A stretch of DNA of 64,000 bases, taken from positions 62,001 to 126,000 of the forward strand of contig CAKZGE010000001.1 of the NCBI GenBank assembly GCA_936914845.1. Reading direction: 5' to 3'. Under the pieces are notes generated by a model. The model saw only the letters and a list, made by a program, of their open reading frames with translations, was not told the DNA's origin and did not search any database. The stretch comes from an uncultured Chloracidobacterium sp. (GTDB lineage Bacteria > Acidobacteriota > Blastocatellia > Pyrinomonadales > Pyrinomonadaceae). Position 1 is the first letter of the stretch; each line of letters starts with the position of its first letter. Below are positions 16,252 to 25,033 of this stretch, piece after piece. The translations under genes were made by a program, and so were the position numbers.

Positions 16252-18861
16252 GTGGCCGAAAATAGAGCACACGATCTTGGTAACCTTCACCTGAAGGCGA
16301 AGCTTCCGACGTATATTCGATTCGGGGCCGTGATACTGCTTGTTGTAACGGCCGCCGCAATATTCATCAGCTATTACCGAGCAAGAAATCCCGAATTTAG
16401 AATGAAAGGATTTCCGACGACGCTTTCATCGGATGTGACCGCAACCATCGAAGGTTATGAACGCCGTGAAATGGAAGGTGACGTTGTCAAGTACTATATT
16501 AAGGCGGATCGGGCCACCACCTTTTCTGATAACCATCAAGAATTGGACAATGTCTTTCTACAGGTATTCGACCCAAACGGCGAAACCTATGACCAGATCA
16601 CAGCCGTTAAAGCGGTGTATGTGCCCGAAGAGAATATTGATTTTACGGCCTATTTTTCCGGTCAAGTGGATATCAACACGCGCGACGGATTGATCGTCAA
16701 GACAGAACAGGTAACTTATAAAAAGGGCACTGAAACCGCTTTTGCCGAAGAACAGATCAATTTCGAACGCGGCAACATCAAAGGAACGGCACTTGGTTCG
16801 ACCGTCAAAATACAAGAAAAGCAGATCGAGTTGCTGCAGAATGTCGTCATCGATGCTGATGAACCGGAAAACGCCAAGGTCTCTCGAGCTAAATTGACCG
16901 CGGGATATGCGTTATACGATCAAACAAATGAAAAGATCGAATTGCGCAATAATATGACGGCCAATATTAAGTCGAATGATTCCGGCCGTGTGACGGATAT
17001 CCAGGCCGACAGGGCGAATGTTTTTTTGGTTGAGCGCGAGGGCGGGCGAGATATAAGCAAAGCAGAACTCTTTGACAACGTCCGCATCGCCAGTGGTGAT
17101 AAAAATGGAAAACCGGCGAAGATATCGGCGGGATATGCGATGTATCAAAAGCCGATCGATCGTTTCGACCTTCGCGGCAGTGTGAACATCGTTACTGTGG
17201 AAGATGATAAGCCGACAACGATCAAGGCCGAAAATGCTGTTTACGAACAAAGCGCCGGAAAGATAGCTTTGAGCGATGGGGCGGAAGTCGATCAGGGCCC
17301 GAACGTAATGAAAGGCGACCAGATCAACGCCCAACTGAACGCGGCTCAGAAATTGAAAAATGTGCACGTTAAAGGAAATGGTTACCTAAAGCAAGTTTCG
17401 CCGGAGCGCGTTTCAGAAGTTCTCGGCCCGGAATTGACAGCCGCATTCAATGATTCCCAACAGCTTTCTGCGGCTAACGCACGCGGCAGGAGCACGGCTG
17501 TCATAACGCCTTCGAACGCGGCCGAATATGCAAAACTAACAATGATAGCCGCTTCGGCGATCGATGTCAGTTTTCGCGGTGAAGGGCTCTTGGAGAAGAT
17601 GCAGACATCCGGTCGGACGACAATTCAGCTTGATGCGGCTCCGGGAACCAGCGATGCTGCGAACAAGCGTGTAACGGCGGATGCGGTAAACACATTTTTC
17701 AATGAAAGCGGAAAAGATCTGCGGCGTGCAGAAGCTGTCGGCAACGCCGAATTATTCGTTGACCCGCTCAAAGCATCGACGGAAAACTATCAAACGACGA
17801 TCACAGCGCCTCGCTTTGACTGTGAATTTTACCCGACGGGCAACAATGCCAGGTCTTGCAGCGGTGCTGTTAAGACTAGGACCGTTCGGACGCCGACGGT
17901 CGCCGGACGCTCCGCACAAGTGCTGACGTCCGATAAATTGAACGCTCATTTCAGCGAAGCAACCAAGGATATCGAAATGTTGGAAGCCGTCGGCGATGCA
18001 AAATTTGTTGAGGCGGACCGGAATGCGATCGCCGATACGATGGTCTTTTCGGCGGCTGACCAAACCGTTCGCCTGCGAGGCGGTGAACCAACATTGTGGG
18101 ATTCGGCCGGGCGTGCGAAGGCGGCGGAGATAGATTGGAATACGAAGGAGCAGCATTCCTTTCTGAAAGGCGGGGTTAGCACGACCTATTACAGCCAAAA
18201 GCAAACGTCTGGCAGTGCTCCTTTCGGCGAGACAAACAAACCTGTGTTTATTACAGCGGATGCGGCAGAAGTGGACCATCGATCGCAGGTAGCGGTCTAT
18301 ACGGGCAATGCCCGAGCATGGCAGGAAGACAATTACGTTCGGGGCGACAAATTGACCATGAGGCAGCAGCAGGCGGAATTTCAGGCTGACGGCAATGTGC
18401 AAAGCCTTTTATATGACGCGACCCGGCGCGAGAACGGTCGTGAAACTACGGTTCCCGTCAATGCATCTGCTGCTAAAATGACCTATAATCGCGATACTCG
18501 CAAGCTGCGTTATGAAACGGGCGTCGATATTCGGCAGGGAACTGACCGACTTACCGGATCAGCGGCCGACGTTTACCTTTCGGAAAAAAATGAGGTTGCT
18601 CGAACGGATGTGAGCGGCAATGTGGTAATAACGCAACCGCAGAGAAAGGCGACGGCCGATTTCGCTCAATATAATGCATCAGATGAAAGCGTCATTCTAA
18701 AGGGCGACCCCGCGCGGGTAAGCGATGCCGAAAGCGGTTCGACGCAGGGTTCCAATATGACCATTTTTCTGAAAGACAACCGAGTTATCAATACGGGGTC
18801 AAAAGGCAATTCGGCATCCGGCGGCAGAACCAGAACGGTGTATAAGGTCAACAATAACTAA
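16252..18861 (+). CDS. LptC/OstA-type LPS export protein, very long
   Basis: 869 residues starting at GTG. One membrane helix lies at about residues 22-43, so the rest is periplasmic. The first 170 residues (FRMKGFPTTLSSDV, EGYERREMEGD) resemble LptC, the inner-membrane-anchored part of the LPS bridge. The remainder repeats beta-jellyroll units of OstA/LptA type, seen in phrases such as ADRANVFLVE, GDQINAQLNAA, LNAHFSEATKD and ADVYLSEKNE. Known LptC is about 190 residues and LptA about 180, so this protein could hold several bridge units in one chain. It is 11 nt upstream of lptB, which supports a role in LPS transport. The number of repeats is estimated by eye. Confidence 0.82.
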   Translation: MAENRAHDLGNLHLKAKLPTYIRFGAVILLVVTAAAIFISYYRARNPEFRMKGFPTTLSSDVTATIEGYERREMEGDVVKYYIKADRATTFSDNHQELDNVFLQVFDPNGETYDQITAVKAVYVPEENIDFTAYFSGQVDINTRDGLIVKTEQVTYKKGTETAFAEEQINFERGNIKGTALGSTVKIQEKQIELLQNVVIDADEPENAKVSRAKLTAGYALYDQTNEKIELRNNMTANIKSNDSGRVTDIQADRANVFLVEREGGRDISKAELFDNVRIASGDKNGKPAKISAGYAMYQKPIDRFDLRGSVNIVTVEDDKPTTIKAENAVYEQSAGKIALSDGAEVDQGPNVMKGDQINAQLNAAQKLKNVHVKGNGYLKQVSPERVSEVLGPELTAAFNDSQQLSAANARGRSTAVITPSNAAEYAKLTMIAASAIDVSFRGEGLLEKMQTSGRTTIQLDAAPGTSDAANKRVTADAVNTFFNESGKDLRRAEAVGNAELFVDPLKASTENYQTTITAPRFDCEFYPTGNNARSCSGAVKTRTVRTPTVAGRSAQVLTSDKLNAHFSEATKDIEMLEAVGDAKFVEADRNAIADTMVFSAADQTVRLRGGEPTLWDSAGRAKAAEIDWNTKEQHSFLKGGVSTTYYSQKQTSGSAPFGETNKPVFITADAAEVDHRSQVAVYTGNARAWQEDNYVRGDKLTMRQQQAEFQADGNVQSLLYDATRRENGRETTVPVNASAAKMTYNRDTRKLRYETGVDIRQGTDRLTGSAADVYLSEKNEVARTDVSGNVVITQPQRKATADFAQYNASDESVILKGDPARVSDAESGSTQGSNMTIFLKDNRVINTGSKGNSASGGRTRTVYKVNNN

Positions 18862-18872
18862 CCTCGATATCT

Positions 18873-19652
18873 GTGAGCACCACTACCGAAAATCCAACCG
18901 CAAACAACGGCCTAGGTTATGATGCTGTTTCAAATGCGCTGATCGGCTCCGATCTGCAGAAATCATATGGCCGGCGAACAGTAGTTGATGGGGTCAGCAT
19001 CTCTGTAAATACAGGAGAAGTTGTTGGCCTTTTGGGAGCAAACGGCGCGGGTAAAACGACCACATTTTATATGATGGTCGGGCTTGAAAGGCCGGAATCG
19101 GGCACCATAGTTTTGGATGATAGAGATATAACGCCGCTGCCGATGTATCTTCGAGCTCGGCTAGGCATCGGATACCTGCCGCAAGAACCTTCGATCTTTC
19201 GAAGGATGACCGCTGAGCAGAATATATTGGCAGTATTAGAAACAACCAAGCTTCCGCGCGGCGAAAGATTTGACCGCCTCGACGAATTGCTTGACGAATT
19301 TGGAGTATCCCATGTGCGCAAGGTTCGCGGCGACTCACTTTCAGGCGGCGAACGACGTCGCGTAGAGATAGCCCGGTGCCTGGCAACCGCGCCGCGTTAT
19401 ATTCTCTTGGACGAACCATTCGCGGGGATCGATCCGCTTGCGATCGACGATATCCGTGAAATTATCCTTTATCTCAAAGGCCAAGGCATCGGCATTTTGA
19501 TCACAGACCACAATGTTCGTGAAACCTTAGGCATTACCGACCGTGCATATATTATGACTGAAGGCAAAATATTGCGTACCGGTCTCCCGGACCAGCTTGT
19601 TGAAGATGCTGATGTTCGCCGGCTGTATTTAGGCGAAAGGTTCAGCTTATAG
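18873..19652 (+). CDS. lptB: LPS export ABC transporter ATP-binding protein LptB
   Basis: 259 residues, GTG start. It is the ATPase that powers LPS extraction by LptFG. Walker A is GANGAGKTT (about 55), the signature is LSGGERRRVEIARCLA, Walker B is YILLDEPFAGID, and the switch His is in ITDHNVRETL. The unusually specific DHNVRETL and PQEPSIFR motifs are characteristic of LptB. A 20-residue N-terminal extension precedes the ABC domain. lptFG are not in this window. Order lptB-rpoN-hpf is widely conserved. Confidence 0.97.
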   Translation: MSTTTENPTANNGLGYDAVSNALIGSDLQKSYGRRTVVDGVSISVNTGEVVGLLGANGAGKTTTFYMMVGLERPESGTIVLDDRDITPLPMYLRARLGIGYLPQEPSIFRRMTAEQNILAVLETTKLPRGERFDRLDELLDEFGVSHVRKVRGDSLSGGERRRVEIARCLATAPRYILLDEPFAGIDPLAIDDIREIILYLKGQGIGILITDHNVRETLGITDRAYIMTEGKILRTGLPDQLVEDADVRRLYLGERFSL

Positions 19653-19750
19653 AACAAAGCTTTTTCCTTTTCGCCGCAAAAATTCGTATAATTGTCTTGT
19701 ATTGCAATAGATAGGGATATTCAAGGCATCGGCCGGACGAGCTTCGTATT

Positions 19751-21316
19751 ATGTCATCATTACGGTTAACAACCAGTATCCAGCAAAAGATGATCCTGAC
19801 GCCGCAATTGCGTCAGCGCATCGAAATGCTGCAGATGACCGCGATGGAGCTGAACGAACTGATCGAACAGGAGATGGTCGCCAATCCGGTCTTGGAAGAG
19901 GTGCTTCCGGGCGATGAGGTCAAGGAGATCTCCGACAACATCCTTGATCAGAACGCCGACGGTTTTGATGAGAATTTCGGCGAGGGGCTTTCCGGAGACG
20001 ACGCTCGCTCCGGTGCCGTGCAATCAGATCGGCCCTCAGTAAGCGAAAGCGAAGGATCCGAGATCCCGGCGGAGGTCGGCGGCCCCGATATTGACGGTGG
20101 TGACGAGCCCCACACGGACAATGCGGATTCTTTCGAAGAGATCGATTATGGCCGTGAATTTCAAGAATACCTGGATCCCGGCTATAAGACGCAAGAGATC
20201 GAATATAAAGACGATGCTCCGAGTTTCGAACAGTTCCTTTCCCATTCGATGTCGCTTAGCGAACATCTGGAATGGCAATTGGGAATGCTCGATATCGCGG
20301 AGGACCGACGAAATGCGGCTATCTGCATAATAGGTAATTTGGACGCCGACGGGCGACTCAATGCGACGCTGGACGACATAGCGGAAATGGCGGATTGTTC
20401 ACCGGAAACGGCGGCCAAAGCCCGCGGCGACGTTATGTTTCTCGAACCGGTCGGATGCGGAGCCGATGATGTAAAAATGTGTCTTTTGGCTCAGCTTGAA
20501 TCTGCCGGCGAGGGCGAGAGTTTGGCTGCCGAACTGGTCCGAGATCATTTCGAAGATCTTCAGCCGCACCGCCTTCAGCGTTTGGCGAAAGATACGGGCA
20601 TCGATGTTCACGTATTGGATCGCGAGATCGGAAAGATCCGGGTGCTTGACCCTTATCCGGGACGAGCCTACGCTGCGGATGACGCTATCTATGTCGCCCC
20701 TGAGGTTTATATCGAAAAAATTGATGATGATTATGTTATCTATTTTGTCGATGACGGCAGCCCGCGACTTCGTATCAGCCAAACATACAATCAACTTTTA
20801 GATAAGAACGATACCTCGAAAGAGGCAAAGGATTTTATCAAAGAAAAGGTTCGGTCGGCTGTTGATCTTCTTCGCAATATTGAACATCGCCGCCAAACTA
20901 TTTACCGCGTCGTTGAATGTATCGTCCACCGACAGCAGAGTTTTCTTGACCACGGCATCCAGCATCTAAAGCCGATGATGTTAAAGGATGTGGCCGAAGA
21001 CATCGGAATGCACCTTTCGACTATCTCGCGTGTCGTGAACAGAAAATATGCACATACGCCGCAGGGCGTGATCGAACTTCGCCGGTTTTTCAGCGAGGGT
21101 ATGCTGAATGAAGATGGCGAAGAGGTCTCTACACGGATCCTGAAACTAAGGATCAAGAAAATGGTCGAGGAGGAGAACAGCAAAAAACCGATGACAGACG
21201 ACCAGATCGCCAAGATCCTTAGCAAGGAAGGTGTGAAATTGTCCCGCAGAACTGTTGCTAAGTATCGCGACCAAATGAATATTCCGGGTTCGCGGGAACG
21301 CAAAACCGTAGTTTAA
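19751..21316 (+). CDS. rpoN: RNA polymerase sigma-54 factor RpoN
   Basis: 521 residues. The Gln/Leu-rich region I is at the N-terminus (QQKMILTPQLRQRIEMLQM), an acidic region II lies at about 55-140, and the core-binding and DNA-binding domains follow. The HTH reads DVAEDIGMHLSTISRVVNRK and the RpoN box SRRTVAKYRDQ is at the C-terminus, so -24/-12 recognition should be intact. It directs transcription with enhancer-binding ATPases, none of which is coded here. A 98-nt gap separates it from lptB, with a TATAAT at 19687-19692 that may be part of its own promoter. Confidence 0.97.
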   Translation: MSSLRLTTSIQQKMILTPQLRQRIEMLQMTAMELNELIEQEMVANPVLEEVLPGDEVKEISDNILDQNADGFDENFGEGLSGDDARSGAVQSDRPSVSESEGSEIPAEVGGPDIDGGDEPHTDNADSFEEIDYGREFQEYLDPGYKTQEIEYKDDAPSFEQFLSHSMSLSEHLEWQLGMLDIAEDRRNAAICIIGNLDADGRLNATLDDIAEMADCSPETAAKARGDVMFLEPVGCGADDVKMCLLAQLESAGEGESLAAELVRDHFEDLQPHRLQRLAKDTGIDVHVLDREIGKIRVLDPYPGRAYAADDAIYVAPEVYIEKIDDDYVIYFVDDGSPRLRISQTYNQLLDKNDTSKEAKDFIKEKVRSAVDLLRNIEHRRQTIYRVVECIVHRQQSFLDHGIQHLKPMMLKDVAEDIGMHLSTISRVVNRKYAHTPQGVIELRRFFSEGMLNEDGEEVSTRILKLRIKKMVEEENSKKPMTDDQIAKILSKEGVKLSRRTVAKYRDQMNIPGSRERKTVV

Positions 21317-21341
21317 ATTGATACAAAGGGGGAAATCATAT

Positions 21342-21872
21342 ATGAAGTTTGAATATACAGGAAGACATATTGACGTAACTCCGGCCTTGAAAGCCCACGC
21401 GGAAGAGCACTTCGAACGCATAAAACAGCTTTTTAACGGCAAAACCGCGAAAGTGCATTTAACGTTAGAAGTCGAGCGAGGCAAGCACAAAGCCGAGGCG
21501 GTAGTAAAATGGATGAACGATGTTCTGACTGCTGCTACGAGTTCCGGCGATATGTATCAATCGATCTCTCAAACGGTCGGTAAGATCGAAAAACAGGCAC
21601 TCAAGCTCAAGAAAAAGGTCATTGACAAATCTCACCGTGCAGAACGTGCAAGCACCATTCTGCAGGAAGGTTCTGAGGTCAAACCGGAACCAGCCGGGCC
21701 GAGGGTGATCGTTGAAAGCAGATATTCCGTCAAACCGGTCACGGTAGAAGAAGCATCGATGCTGGTTGAAGACAGTAAGCAAGGTTTCGTTGTTTTTCGA
21801 AATGCCGAAAATGAACGCGTTTCCGTGATCTATAAGCGAAAAGACGGAAATTACGGTCTGATCCAACCCTAA
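21342..21872 (+). CDS. hpf: Ribosome hibernation promoting factor (long form)
   Basis: 176 residues. The N-terminal S30AE domain (about 1-100; EYTGRHIDVTPALKAHAEEH) binds the 30S decoding region, and the C-terminal domain (about 120-176; VEEASMLVEDSKQGFVVFRN) is the dimerisation part of long HPF that forms 100S ribosomes. The ATG at 21342 is preceded by AAGGGGGA with a 9-nt gap, better than the in-frame TTG at 21318. Location just after rpoN is conserved in many bacteria. Confidence 0.95.
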   Translation: MKFEYTGRHIDVTPALKAHAEEHFERIKQLFNGKTAKVHLTLEVERGKHKAEAVVKWMNDVLTAATSSGDMYQSISQTVGKIEKQALKLKKKVIDKSHRAERASTILQEGSEVKPEPAGPRVIVESRYSVKPVTVEEASMLVEDSKQGFVVFRNAENERVSVIYKRKDGNYGLIQP

Positions 21873-21898
21873 ACCGACATAATATTTTGATCGACACT

Positions 21899-22453
21899 AT
21901 GATCCCGGACATTCATCAACGGCATGCGGAGGAAATGGCAGAGGCCACCATCCACGGAGTTTTGATGGAGATGTTCGGGATCGGTGTCATTTTTACGGGT
22001 GAATCGGGGATCGGAAAAAGCGAATGTGCTCTTGATCTTCTTCGACGCGGACACCGATTGGTCGCCGATGATGCGGTCCACGTAAGCCGCAATGGTGATG
22101 AGCTTATCGGAGAAGCACCGAGATTGACATTTGAGCTTCTCGAAATTCGCGGCCTGGGAATAGTCAACATCCGCGAACTGTATGGAATTTCTTCTATCTG
22201 CCGCCGCATTGCTCTCGGGCTTTCGATAGAGCTTCGAAAATTCAGGGCCGCTGAACCGATCGAACGACTGGGTTTTGAATCATTGGAAGAAAGCTTATTG
22301 GGTGTCAGCATTCCAAAATTCATTCTTCCGGTAACGGCCGGCAGAAACCTCTCGACCTTGGTTGAAACGGCGGTGCGGGTATATCTGCTACGGCTGGAGG
22401 GTAAAGACCCGGTCGAGAAACTTCTTCGCGATCATTCCGAAATGCTTAAATGA
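21899..22453 (+). CDS. hprK: HPr kinase/phosphorylase, C-terminal domain only
   Basis: About 184 residues. It phosphorylates and dephosphorylates the regulatory Ser of HPr. The P-loop GESGIGKSE, the VADDAV stretch and the signature LEIRGLGIVNIRELYG are present, as is the later RLGFESLEES region. The usual N-terminal domain of about 130 residues is missing; only about 20 residues precede HGVLMEMFG. Short HprK forms are known in Alphaproteobacteria. The start may be ATG 21899 or TTG 21887. It overlaps rapZ by 4 nt (ATGA). Confidence 0.92.
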   Translation: MIPDIHQRHAEEMAEATIHGVLMEMFGIGVIFTGESGIGKSECALDLLRRGHRLVADDAVHVSRNGDELIGEAPRLTFELLEIRGLGIVNIRELYGISSICRRIALGLSIELRKFRAAEPIERLGFESLEESLLGVSIPKFILPVTAGRNLSTLVETAVRVYLLRLEGKDPVEKLLRDHSEMLK

Positions 22454-23343
22454 CTATGGCGGACAAACACCAGCCTTATTCGATACCAAGTTTCTTGATC
22501 ATTACCGGACTGAGCGGTTCGGGGATGAGCTCGGCAACCAATGCTTTTGAAGATCTGGGATATTTTTGTGTCGATAATCTTCCATTAACGATGCTCTCCA
22601 CCTTTGGCAGATTGCTGATGCCCAATGAGGAAGGAATCACCGCCATCGAAAAAGCGGCATTGGTGATAAATATTCGCGAAAGACATTTCCTTTCCGAATT
22701 TCCCGCCGAATTGGAAAAACTTCGCAGCGAAAACCTTGAACCTTTCGTTGTCTTTTTTGAAGCCTCCGACGACATTCTGCGGCGGCGTTTTTCAGAAACG
22801 CGGCGTCCCCACCCCGCAGATAATGGCAACGGACTGCTTGAAGCGATCCGGGACGAACGGGAGGCGATGAGGGACATTCGGAAGCATTCCGAATTGATCA
22901 TCGACACTTCGGATCTGACCGTCCACAGTTTAAGAAGATTGGTGATCAATAAATTCAGCCGCCCGGCCGATTCGCCAAAGCTTACGATACAATTGGTCAG
23001 TTTTGGCCATAAACACGGAAGCCCCCGCGACCTGGACCTTCTTTTTGACGTTCGTCATCTCCCGAATCCATATTTTGACCCGAATTTAAAGGAGTTTTCC
23101 GGCGAGGAACCAAAGATCGTTGAATTTTTGGACGGATTTCCGGAGGTTTCGGAAACCATCAGTCGTTTTGGGGGGCTTTTAGAATACCTTTTACCCTTCT
23201 ATCAAAAAGAGGGGAAGGCCTATCTGAATATTGGCATTGGATGTACCGGCGGACGGCACCGGTCTGTGATGGTTGCGAATAGGTTGAAAGAGATCTTGGA
23301 AAAAGACGGCTATAACGTTTCGGTTGTGCACCGCGATGTGTAA
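22450..23343 (+). CDS. rapZ: RapZ family RNase adapter/nucleotide-binding protein with altered Walker A
   Basis: 297 residues. The fold matches RapZ (YvcJ/YhbJ): an N-terminal P-loop domain and a C-terminal domain that senses glucosamine-6-phosphate in E. coli. The C-terminal hallmarks FDVRHLPNPYFDP and GIGCTGGRHRSV are intact. The Walker A, normally GxSGSGKS, reads GLSGSGMSS: the Lys is Met26 (ATG 22525-22527). ATP hydrolysis is therefore doubtful, although the rest of the domain (FEDLGYFCVDNLP) is well conserved. It is embedded between hprK and the EIIA gene. Confidence 0.93.
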   Translation: MTMADKHQPYSIPSFLIITGLSGSGMSSATNAFEDLGYFCVDNLPLTMLSTFGRLLMPNEEGITAIEKAALVINIRERHFLSEFPAELEKLRSENLEPFVVFFEASDDILRRRFSETRRPHPADNGNGLLEAIRDEREAMRDIRKHSELIIDTSDLTVHSLRRLVINKFSRPADSPKLTIQLVSFGHKHGSPRDLDLLFDVRHLPNPYFDPNLKEFSGEEPKIVEFLDGFPEVSETISRFGGLLEYLLPFYQKEGKAYLNIGIGCTGGRHRSVMVANRLKEILEKDGYNVSVVHRDV

Positions 23344-23384
23344 AAATAGATAGTTTAACAGCTTTCTTTTTGGTTTTTGATGCT

Positions 23385-23795
23385 ATGAAAAAAGTCGGCG
23401 GTGTAATTGTATCTCACGGACAGGTGGCCACAGAATTGGTCGCAGCAGCCGAAACGGTCGTGGGCGATCTCAACCACATTTCGGCGGTTTCCATCGGTTG
23501 GCACGACGATGTCGAACTCGCTAAAGATGCCATCAGTAAGGCTATTAAAAAGGTTGCGCAAGGAAACGGAGTTCTATTGATGACCGATATGTTCGGCGGA
23601 ACACCGACGAATATTTCCGCAATGTTCCTAAAACCCGGAGAAGTGGAGATCGTTACCGGTGTGAATCTGCCGATGGTCGTTAAGCTTGCTTCGCAAACTA
23701 AGGAAACTACGCTGCAGGAAATGGCCAAGGACGTAGAAGAACAGGGCCGCCAAGCGATCCAGCGTACCGCGAGCCTTTTAGAACCGCAAAAATAG
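23385..23795 (+). CDS. PTS EIIA component, mannose family
   Basis: About 136 residues. It carries the phosphoacceptor His in VSHGQ (about residue 11) and the family motif LLMTDMFGGTPTNISAMF. EIIA-Man proteins accept phosphate from HPr. No EIIB, EIIC or EIID lies nearby, so it more probably acts in regulation than in sugar uptake. The ATG at 23385 was preferred to an in-frame TTG at 23370 because it leads directly into the conserved GGVIVSHG strand. It is 8 nt before ptsH. Confidence 0.93.
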   Translation: MKKVGGVIVSHGQVATELVAAAETVVGDLNHISAVSIGWHDDVELAKDAISKAIKKVAQGNGVLLMTDMFGGTPTNISAMFLKPGEVEIVTGVNLPMVVKLASQTKETTLQEMAKDVEEQGRQAIQRTASLLEPQK

Positions 23796-23803
23796 AACAA
23801 GGA

Positions 23804-24076
23804 ATGCTCGAAGCAAAATTGACGATCAAAAATCCTCTCGGCCTCCACGCGAGAGCGGCCGCACAATTGGTGAAACTCGCAAGCACCTTCAAAAGCCGGA
23901 TCATTGTTTCGCGGCTGGATTCGTCCAATTTCGCGGATGCTAAATCGATACTAAGTTTGCTGACCCTCGCCGCCTCGCAGGGAACAGAGATCGATCTTCA
24001 GGTCGCGGGGGCGGATGAGGATGTAGCGTTCAGGGCGGTGAGTGAGCTGTTCAGCAACGGTTTCGGCGAGATCTGA
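23804..24076 (+). CDS. ptsH: Phosphocarrier protein HPr
   Basis: 90 residues. The EI-dependent phosphorylation site is His15 in GLHARAA, and the HPr-kinase site is Ser48 in DAKSIL. Both phosphosites are present, matching the linked hprK and EIIA genes. The gene for enzyme I, which usually follows ptsH, is absent; arginase comes next after 11 nt. HPr here probably links phosphate flow to regulation (sigma-54, RapZ) rather than to a sugar permease. This role is inferred from the cluster. Confidence 0.96.
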   Translation: MLEAKLTIKNPLGLHARAAAQLVKLASTFKSRIIVSRLDSSNFADAKSILSLLTLAASQGTEIDLQVAGADEDVAFRAVSELFSNGFGEI

Positions 24077-24087
24077 GCAAAACGACA

Positions 24088-25029
24088 ATGGTTATGATAG
24101 ACAAAGATATCGGGATAATTGGGATACCCCTCGGTTTCGGAGCGGGCCGGACGGGCAGCCAATTGGGGGTCGAGGCGATGCGGCTTTCGAACGTTCGCGG
24201 AAATACTTTAACAGGCCATATCAAGGAATTAGGTTACCGTGTGCAGGACCATGGAAATGTAAGTGTCAGCACACCGCAACGCGAAGCAGAACCAGGCGAA
24301 AACCCTAAATACTTGCCGGAAATGTTAGAATCCTGCCGGAATATGTCTCGAGGCGTGAGATCAGTTCTCGAAAGCGGCCAGTTTCCGGTGATCTTGGGCG
24401 GTGATCATTCAATAGCGATCGGAACGTTTTCCGCGATCTCCGCTTTTTTCAGAGATCGGGGTGAAGAGATCGGATTGATATGGTTCGATGCCCACGCCGA
24501 TATAAACACGCCGTCAACATCTTCATCGGGCAATATTCACGGCATGCCGCTCGCGGCCCTGCTTGGCTACGGAAATGAAGAACTAGTTGGACTTGAGGGC
24601 TTTTCGCCAAAACTTGACCCGCGGTTCTTTGCACACATCGGCGGTCGCGATTTTGACGGCGGGGAACGCGGCCGCATCCACGACCTCGGGCTTCGCGATC
24701 ATTTCTTTACAATGAGCGATATTGACAAACGCGGGATGCTTGCCTGTGTCGAAGACGCGATCAATATCGTCTCAAAAGCTCCCGGCGGATATGCCGTCAC
24801 ATTTGATGTTGATATGATCGACCCGCGTTTTGCTCCGGGGTCCGGCACATTGGTCCGCGGCGGAACTACATATCGCGAAGCTCATTTGGCCTTGGAATTG
24901 ATCTCCGAACGCGGTGGTATGCGTTCTTTTGAGATCGTTGAGGTCAATCCGATGCTCGACCAAAGCAATATTACTGTCGAACTTGCATGCGAACTTATAC
25001 TTTCTGCTCTCGGTAAAACGATCTTGTGA
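24088..25029 (+). CDS. rocF: Arginase
   Basis: 313 residues of the ureohydrolase family; hydrolyses arginine to ornithine and urea with two Mn ions. The metal-binding motifs are GGDHSIAIG, WFDAHADINTP and FDVDMIDP; SGNIHGMPLA lines the substrate site and favours arginase over agmatinase. GSGTLVRGG is the later family motif. Length is normal. It starts 11 nt after ptsH and ends 4 nt before ddl, so all may share a transcript. The window also codes arginine synthesis genes, so its expression is presumably controlled separately. Confidence 0.93.
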   Translation: MVMIDKDIGIIGIPLGFGAGRTGSQLGVEAMRLSNVRGNTLTGHIKELGYRVQDHGNVSVSTPQREAEPGENPKYLPEMLESCRNMSRGVRSVLESGQFPVILGGDHSIAIGTFSAISAFFRDRGEEIGLIWFDAHADINTPSTSSSGNIHGMPLAALLGYGNEELVGLEGFSPKLDPRFFAHIGGRDFDGGERGRIHDLGLRDHFFTMSDIDKRGMLACVEDAINIVSKAPGGYAVTFDVDMIDPRFAPGSGTLVRGGTTYREAHLALELISERGGMRSFEIVEVNPMLDQSNITVELACELILSALGKTIL

Positions 25030-25033
25030 TTTT

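Noticed and set aside
17752..18402. Minus-strand open frame of 216 codons opposite the LptC/OstA gene
   Set aside because: No family features, and the plus strand has a continuous OstA-like protein.
24914..25033. Long upstream extension of ddl
   Set aside because: It overlaps rocF and adds residues with no family similarity; ATG 25034 gives the standard ATP-grasp N-terminus.
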